64,000 nt of DNA from Limnephilus marmoratus. Lineage: Eukaryota > Arthropoda > Insecta > Trichoptera > Limnephilidae. Every line of letters begins with the position of its first letter. Position 1 is the first letter of the stretch. Below, one piece after another: positions 53,401 through 62,400 of this stretch. The notes under the pieces are model-generated. The model worked only from the letters and a program-made list of their open reading frames with translations. It had not been told where the DNA came from and ran no database searches. The stretch spans positions 14,433,501 to 14,497,500 of the forward strand of contig OU862908.1 in the NCBI GenBank assembly GCA_917880885.1. The letters run 5' to 3'. The position numbers and the translations under genes are program-made.

Positions 53401-56400
53401 ATTGTCATTGTATAACTTCTTTTTTCCAACTATTATTATTATTTTTATTTTTCAACTGTGAGACCTAGTTAGTATAGGCAGGTTTTCTTTTTCATTTAAA
53501 TTCAGTGAAAAGTGAAGGTTGTTCAACCATTATAAAAAGTGTTCATAATCCGATAACAGGATAAAGTGATGCCACAGAGCATAATATAAAAGTGAATGAT
53601 TGAAATGGTATTTTCACTACAATGTATTTTTATTTTTGTAATTAACTACAATGATTATTGTTTTTATTTCTATTATGTTTCTGTTTTGAAATTTATTGTT
53701 TTTTAGGAACCGGTGGACCAACACAACTGTTAAGCTTTTAGTCAGCATAGGACATAGGTATGTTCGGGGTCGAACATTTACGCGAGAACGGGGAAAATGT
53801 TATGAAAATAATTGAATAATGTTCAAAATTGCCCCAGGGTTGTTGATATTTGTCTATAGTAGTGGAATTCAACTATTTTACTGGCCACTTATAATTACAC
53901 TTTTTCTCCGAGTGGTTTTACTTTCGGTCGATAGGGGGATAATAATCGATTTCCCCTCACTTTTTGGATTTGCATCTCCTGGGCAGGATGTAAATCCGAC
54001 AGTCGAAAATGTGGACTTAAATTTATTTAATAATATGTAAAATATTCAATCGGCGGGTTGTTTTCAAGTATATTTAAAATGTGAACGAGTTTCCTTTATT
54101 CCCAGCCGATACATGGTTATCGCGACTGGAGAATTCTTGTTTACGGGTATTCCAGTATGGAATCCCGTGGTGCAATAATGGCGGCTTGACCGACCCAGTG
54201 TTACTGTAATCTGCGATTATATTTATCATCCGTCATCCGACGAGATGGATTCTCAATTATACAAAGGGACACGACCGTCCGTATAGTCCCCGCCGATTAT
54301 TTTCACAACCTGATGGAGGACATTTCCACTACTGCAACCACATGATGGACACCATGGGCATGGTGATCTCAAACGCAATAATCACCCAGATGGATGGAGA
54401 AGCTTGCAAACCTGGCGCGGAGGCAACGTGAGGGAGAAAAGGGGCCCCTCACGGTGCGACATTACGGCATCCGGAATCGTCGCATAAAAATAATAGGTTT
54501 TAGCTAGCTCTTAGTATGGTCCACAGGTATGTAAATATTTCAATATAATATTCTTGTTTTACATCCACTCTTTTATTTCTTATTTTCCAAGCTTCACAAC
54601 AATGATTAAAATAACAGTGCCCACGCTCTGACGGGAGTATTCATGCCTACCGACACAGTCAGCATATCTCGTACCTACGAGATTTGGCGTCCAAAAATCC
54701 TACGGGATTAAAGCTGATAACTGTGTACCTTCATATATGTATATAACCCTGAATAATTAACATTTAATGCACCCACTTAATAAGAGGTGTATATGATCAC
54801 ATAGTAGGTACAAACACAACACAGCACTTCCAGTGCATAACATTCAATTCTACAACCCTGATATATTAAAACCCTGTTTAATAACCTACCCTACATTTAA
54901 TCGCTTTATAACAGGACACCCATCCTCCTTTTCTACTATCGTAACAGTGTGTTGATTTTTTATGAGATTATTACCAAAATCATAAAGGGATATTCGTATA
55001 ATATATATAGGTAATTGTATGTACGGAAGTTTAAGATGGAACCAAGAAAATTACCTTTAAATTTTTTTAATAGAAAACACAAAAGAGTTACTATGCAAAT
55101 GAACAATCTTATTATATATGGTATTGTTGGCTGGGGAGGAACATACGATTATATTTTAAATCCGTTTAAAATAGTTCAAACATAAGCAATTAAGGAAGTC
55201 TTGAATAAACATCTAGGTACCAAAATTCTTTTAAAAATATTCAATATTACAAATTTTTCAATCAGCAAAAATCATATCTAATTTTAACGAATCATCAAAT
55301 TATCGAAAATATTCATTGATTTCAACCTTATAAATTGAAAACTTTTCAAAAACTGCTAAGAGTCCAGATATGGTATTATTTGAAAAAATTCTTCTCTTTC
55401 TTTTTTTATTTATTTATTTTCAATATTTTAGAATTACCCACTTATATGAATTTAACATTTTGAGCTAGAATTCCCTCTTCAAACATAATACCCTTGTGTT
55501 TTACGATAAGGAAAGGCTATTCTTATTTTCCTTTTTTAACTGAGTAACGTGTAAAAAAAAGTGTGAATTTATTGTAAAACTACAAATAATAAACTATCAT
55601 GAAAAATAAACTGAAAACAACTGTCTCGAGAATACTCGAGGCGAAATACCATTGTTACATCGCTCTCATCGAAAAACATCATTAGAGCTGTAGCATTTTA
55701 TTCGCTGTATTTCGCATATGTATTTTCCTATGTGAGATTAAGACCATTACTTTTAAGGTTTTAAGTAGGCAGGTATCATAGACTGGAAGAACTGTGCGCT
55801 ATGGCGTAATATACCTCTATAAGAATATGTATTCATTAACCATCCCATCCCACTAACATTTTAGTAGTCGTAAAATGCAGGGCTTTAATCTTTAATGGTC
55901 GATTATATCATTCCTTTCGTACATTATTTAATATCCTTGCAGGCAAGTATAATACTAACTGACATTAAATATATTTTACGTTCAATATACTCTATTATTC
56001 CGTAATGGTTTATACGAGTGCCTACTGCTAAACCTAGACCATGTGCAATGTAATAATATTGTGATTCACTTATTAGCAACGTTCCATAAGCCAGATGTAT
56101 TGCAATTAATTTAAGATTCTCCAGACTTAACAACATAACAAAACCTAAATTGCTGGTTCTCTAGGTATCATAGAAATCATTGGGTCTATGATCCAAACGG
56201 AGTTAGAAAGAGAAAACACCAAGATTTATAATCAAATCTAAAAGTTTATCACAAAATAATTAAAATGTTCACCTTTATGACACCAAAGTTTCTCGCCGAA
56301 CGCATATTGAAAAAAAAAATTTTTGGGAATTTTTTATTAATATTTTTACACGAAAATTAAAAACGAACGTCTTATAAAATATGTACGAGTACTTGTGTGT

Positions 56401-59400
56401 TTTTTATCATCAGTAATTTTAGTCAGCACAAACCTAAGGTGAGCCATTTTTAAAACTTTCTTATGTTTGCATTCAAAATTTTGTAATTAAAAAATGATAT
56501 TTTTACTCCGAATTATAAAATTTGAAAGTGTATATTATTATCTATCACATTTCAAAAACAGTTTTTAATTTTCGGATGAGTTCTGAAATATTTCATTTAT
56601 TTGGATTTTATTGCAAAGCCGAAATATTTTGAACTTCCGACAAAATAGGCCCGAGTCCTGAATGGTAAGGCGAAGCACTTCGAATGAATATACAATCGTG
56701 TGTTTTAGTTTAAAAATTTGAACGCTAAGAAATATTTTATATGCTTTAATTAAATATTACGATTAAAACACATCTCGGCCTTTGAAATTATAGAGAATTT
56801 TTTTATAATCCCAGAAAAAACTAAAGTAACATGACTTGGTATTTTTATTTTTATTTTAACTTTATGAGTAAAACCTCAAATTAACCTCATGTCCCAGCGG
56901 TGTCAATATCTTTTTCTGATTTTTCTGTTCTCAGATTTTCGACTGACTTTCGCTTATATTGTCTTCGTTTAATTAAATATCATGACTTGGCTTTAAAGTT
57001 ACAAAACTACTTCTTACAAACCCCTTTTCGGATATGGATATATTATATGTCACATGTTATATTATATATAATGTAACAAATTAAGTTTTTAAAACATGGC
57101 CGTGACATATAAATATTTGTACCTGAACTTTGCAACATAAAATAAAAACACACTTTTTAGCGATGTTTTTTTTATGGGAATCAAATTAGGCGGCTGATGT
57201 TAAGAGGGTATAACCAGAGAAAACCAGAAATATGTCATTTCCACTCAAAATTATAAATTGATTTCGAAAGATTGTTCTTTTATCTAGTAAACGCATGTTT
57301 TATATTTTGAGAAAAATGTTTATTTTTAGTATAATAAGGTTAAACCATAGGACGTTGGCAGATTTGTTAAATTAAAAAAAAAAAAAATTGTATTATACAA
57401 AACCCATTTCAAATCATACAATCATGCAGTAAATAAATCAATACATTATCTGGTAAACGCATGTTTCAGAATTTTAATTTTAGTTTAAATAAAATCAAAT
57501 TAATAAATAACGTTGTATTAACCACTTAATTATTTACAAAAACCGACATGTTTCGTCAGCAAAGCTGACTTCCTCAGGGTTTTGACAGAACTAATTTTTA
57601 AAAATAGACATAAATAGGTAATAGAGAAAAATAATAGACATAAACAATAATAAAATTTGAAAGAAAATAACGTGTAAGGGACGAGGGGCAATATAGAACA
57701 ATTAAAAAATTTTAAAAAATTAAAAAATTTTTAATTTTAAAATTTTTCCCCTCGTCCCTTACACATTATTTTCTTTCAAATTTTATTATTGTTTATGTCT
57801 ATTATTTTTCTCTATTACCTATTTATGTCTATTTTTAAAAATTAGTTCTGTCAAAACCCTGAGGAAGTCAGCTTTGCTGACGAAACATGTCGGTTTTTGT
57901 AAATAATTAAGTGGTTAATACAACGTTATTTATTAATTTGAATTTAAAATGTTACCACAAAATAATTTTGCACTAGTAGAAGAAGTGATTAAATAAAATC
58001 ATTAAAAACATATGTGTCTCTTGACGAAAATTGTTTAGTTTGTGTTTTGTTTTTTGTTTATTTATTTATTTATTTTTTTATATTTGCGCACTTACAAACT
58101 AATATATTTCAGAATTTTTTCCATTCTTATTTTGTTTAGACATTATTGAAAAATGTTAAAAACTCATTATCAAAAAATAATTACAAAAGGTAGAAAATTT
58201 TAATAGTTTTACCATCACGCATTTTTGGATGGTATAAATTAAAGTAAATGTGGAATGAAATAAAATCGATATTGCGTTATAATTTTGAAAAGCTAATACG
58301 GAGAATAATTAATCTTTCTCGTTGGAACCGCCCTGTACGATCGTAAGAACATCTTTCGACGAAATGTGGATTTTCAGCCGCTGGCTGGTGAAACGCCCAA
58401 GCGGGAATTTTGCCTTATCGCCGTCTACGGAGTGTTGTTGTTAGCGGCCCGTTTCCAAATGTTACTCGACGTGATGCTTCGTCAGCATAAAATACAGCCC
58501 TGATAATTTTATATTTATGGTGAACACAAAATAAATTGTTTTCTAAATAAGTATAATTAAAAAAAGCCTAAAAGCGAAGGTTTTATTTTTTTAAATTATT
58601 TATTAATCAAGAATAACATTAAAATATATACAATATACCTACACATACATATATATATATATATTTTTTTTTTGGTATATACCACCTCACTAGTTCTGCA
58701 GCAATTTCACAAAACTTTATTTTTGTAGTGGGAAAACATAAAAGGCTCGCATTAATAATATTCTAACAGTATAAACGAAATTATTGACATTACGCCACAC
58801 TGAAAAACTCGAAAGTAGATTATTTTTGGAAAATGAGTAAAATTTAGAAAATCTTTCCATATTTAATCAAAGAAAAACATCACCGGTAACCTAATCAATG
58901 CGCGCTCCCAACGCTCCATTACTTAACACAATTCAGACACTTAGGTAAACATACACATTCACATACACACACACCTTTATCTTTACTTCAAATCATTCTC
59001 TAGCATGTAGGTTTTAACCCTGCCCGGTAAAATCTATATAATCACTCCCGATATTTCATAGAAACATATTATTGGTCAATTATTTCTAAAAACTTGTAAA
59101 CTGTTTACTGCTCATTTTATCTACGTACTATTTGTTTCCAAAATATTAAGATACCCAACAAAACCTAGCCTATATTTTGGGTGTTAATAAATACAAAGAA
59201 AAGTTTGTCAATATTTGTGTTTCTGAAGCTACAAGTTCTCTGGAAATTTTATGAAAATTATACAACTTTTTAATCCTTGAATTTTAATAATCGAAATTGC
59301 AAAAAACGTCTAAAAAATCGAATCTTCGAATTAAAAAAAGCGGATAAAAAACACCGATTCAAAAAGGGAATAGAAAAAGCGCCGATAAAAATAATGATGT

Positions 59401-62400
59401 GACCATGCGCGAAAATGAAAAATGAACATTACCTTGATAAGTTTATCCCTTATTTCCCAGGAAAAGATGCCCGGATTCTGCCTCTTCAGGTCCTCAATTC
59501 TGGTCTCCACCTCAGGGGTGGCGACGCGCGGTTTGGACCCTCCGATGACCCCGGGTCGAATGGAACCGGTTTCCTGTTCGACAAAAAGAAACGGTTTCGG
59601 TTTAATGGGTTATCAGACAAACTCAGTAATTTACTTTACTGGGGATTAAAGATATCATGCAAACAGTTCGATGGGTCTAAATATCAACGAAACTAAGTAT
59701 TACGTATTTCAATGTTCTACTATTGGAAGCCAAATTTCAGGCATATATTCTGCTATAAAAATATTAAAATATATGTTTAATGATGAATGCTTTCATTTTC
59801 TGGATTGGATTAAGTTGTACGAGGTTAAACAATAATATTAGAGACAGAGGTATATGTTATAGGTATTGAGAGAGGACTCCCGGAATTAGGCAATCCAAAA
59901 TACTCATAAACTGACCGAACCCCAGACGGACCAGGAAACTACTCTATATGTACAGAAACTCGCTGAGGGATCTGGTAGGACTACTGTCAGGAGACACATG
60001 CAGCTATTGGGAATGGAAAACACCAATAAACGTAGAAAATGTGAAGAGGGTGAAGAGACTCCAATTCACATATGGTGCCAATGTCCTGCCCTGGTGGGAA
60101 CAAGGCTCAGATACCTGGGGAGACATAATCAGAAGACATAACCACGTAGCCAATGACAACTCTGGTGAACTTTATATGGCACAGTGGGCAAATTACCCAA
60201 GTGCTCACGTGAACTAGTCGTAAACCGTCTCCGCAAAAAAAGACAAAATAAATATTTTGCTGACTTATGGAATGATATTGAATGAATGGAAAACATGACT
60301 GGTCAGTGGTTCAGTGGGCATAGCGCTTGGGTCCCACCCGAGCGTCGCGTGTTCGATTCCTCGGCTGGCTAAGTCCTCCATCACAACACAAGCAACATTT
60401 TCGTCTTTCTGTGGTGGTAGTAGGAGATTTTCAAATATTGTTGGGTTATTCGTAACCCGGGAATGTTTGTCTTTCTATTAAAAAATAAAAATAATAAATT
60501 TGGAAAACTACCCTATCATAGGGTCATCGATCATATTCGTACGTTTTTGTAAGTGGTTTTAAATTCTTTTCTTTATTAACTGATACGATATGGATTTAGG
60601 TAATTAGTGTGGAATCCCCGCTCTTCAAGCAAATTGTTGAAAATGAGGCAAAAACAATTAGATGCAATTAGATATATTATGGTGGAGAGTGAACCGCTAT
60701 GATTTGCGAAGTTATTGTGATACTATTATGCAATATGATAAACATCATCCGCCTTACTCATAATCGCAGAATAAGATAATACCTCGGTAATACGAACGGA
60801 TTAGGTGAAATTTGTACGACAATTTCACCTAAACCGTTCGTTTTACCGTGGTATTGTTATCTTATTCTGTGGTTATGAGTAAGGCGGTATGTTTTTACGA
60901 AAATGTAGGTAATACTCTTACAAATGTATTTAAAAACGCATTAAAATGTTAAATTTTGCAATGTTTTTCAAATAATAAAATTGAATTGAAAAAGACCCAG
61001 AAAAATCTCACTTCCATGAACCCGAGCACCCCTGCTTAGTCACCAAGCGCAACGAACCACTCAGGTTGACCTACGGAAAGGGTTTTGGTTATTCAATAAA
61101 TGGTTCCCGGGCGGTGGTACCCCTACCCGCTTAAAAGATTGAAAAAGTTGTAGAAATGAAGAAGCAAATTTTTTGACAATAAAATATACATGGCCCAACG
61201 CTGCAAGCAATATTAGATGAGAATTTAAGAAAATGGCCACAATTTCAAGAATAGTGCCAATGAGGAATTTGTTTAATAATTATGAAATTGATTAATGATG
61301 CCTGAATGCACCAACAAACATATTTTGCATCTTCTTAATTTTTTATAGAAAATCTAGGGCAGACACTAGAATTATTAATAATCTTTTTAAAGATTGCCTT
61401 TTCTCGTACAAGTGGAAATATTGCATATAAGTGAATAGTCAAGATAAAGCGGTCTTTTTCGTTGCAGTTTAAAAATTTACAATGTTAAGATAAAATCCTT
61501 TAATTTGTATAACACAAACTTTACCTGATCTCATCGAGGTGATCTTCTTTTGTTTTTGGTTCGCATGGCGATGTACAATTATTTCCACTTCAATTGCATC
61601 AACAAAAATGGTATCCACCGATTCACGATCACTGATATAAACTACATATGTGTTCAATGTATTTGAACAATAAATACGATGCTGCGTAAAAATGTATGTA
61701 TATATTGTTCAAATTATACTCGGTATAGGTAGAAAATGTACAGGACCCTACTTACCTGGACATGAACTTTCACAAGAATAGCAACTGGTGATCTCATTAA
61801 AGTTCCTTAAATATCATGTTCCTATTTAGATGTAAGACCTGTACCTAGTACGTATTAGTTATGTTGTGTTTGTTTAGTAGTGTCTCTGATGTTATTTTTA
61901 ACTGCATTCCAATTGAGTTCTGTTCTTTTCTTATTTTAATTATCATTTTTAATAAAAAAATTCTATTTTTCAATTATTACAATGTTTGCTTCGGAATGTG
62001 AAAATTTTGTATTTCTTGTGTCCAATACCTACTCATAAAACTGAATTATAAAGAATTTGACTATGCCTTATAATTTGGAAATTTGGACACAGTTCGCACA
62101 CAGTGGACATAATTGGACACACAAGTTTTAATAATAATATAATGTATCAATAAATACGGTGAAAGAACCCTAAACTATATTGTACCCAGAATATTTAACA
62201 AACTACCAATGACAATTAAAAATATAAACGTTTAAAAAGTCAAATATAATCTAAGGAAATGGCTATCAGATACTGAAGATTTATATTGATTATACCGAAT
62301 ACCTTGTTTTCCTAATTGGAATTCACATTCCAAGGAAATGGAAAATCATTATAAATTTGTATTACCTTATGTATAACTATAGAAGTACTTGTTGATTATA

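Larger units (their letters stand above)
49895..54946 (+). mobile_element. LTR retroelement without gag-pol (LARD-like), young insertion
   Basis: Two 1149-bp LTRs (TGTTAT...TAACA) enclose 2754 bp. A 4-bp target duplication gtgt flanks the whole (49891-49894, 54947-54950). Just inside the 5' LTR, tggcgcaccaacaggtga resembles a tRNA-Lys-type primer-binding site. A purine tract (cggggaaaa) precedes the 3' LTR. The interior has no long open frame; the longest piece (52532-52759) is unrecognised. Such large non-coding LTR elements depend on proteins from another element. Confidence 0.9.
57495..57941. repeat. 447-bp near-perfect foldback with a hammerhead-like motif in each arm
   Basis: The arms 57495-57688 and 57748-57941 (194 bp each) are reverse complements; I see one mismatch (cgtgtaaggg versus tgtgtaaggg). 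The 59-bp centre is itself AT-rich and palindromic. The sequence beyond the right arm continues as in the copy at 5135-5235. Inverted arrangement plus hammerheads recalls terminal repeats of Penelope-like elements, but no coding part is present. Confidence 0.92.
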
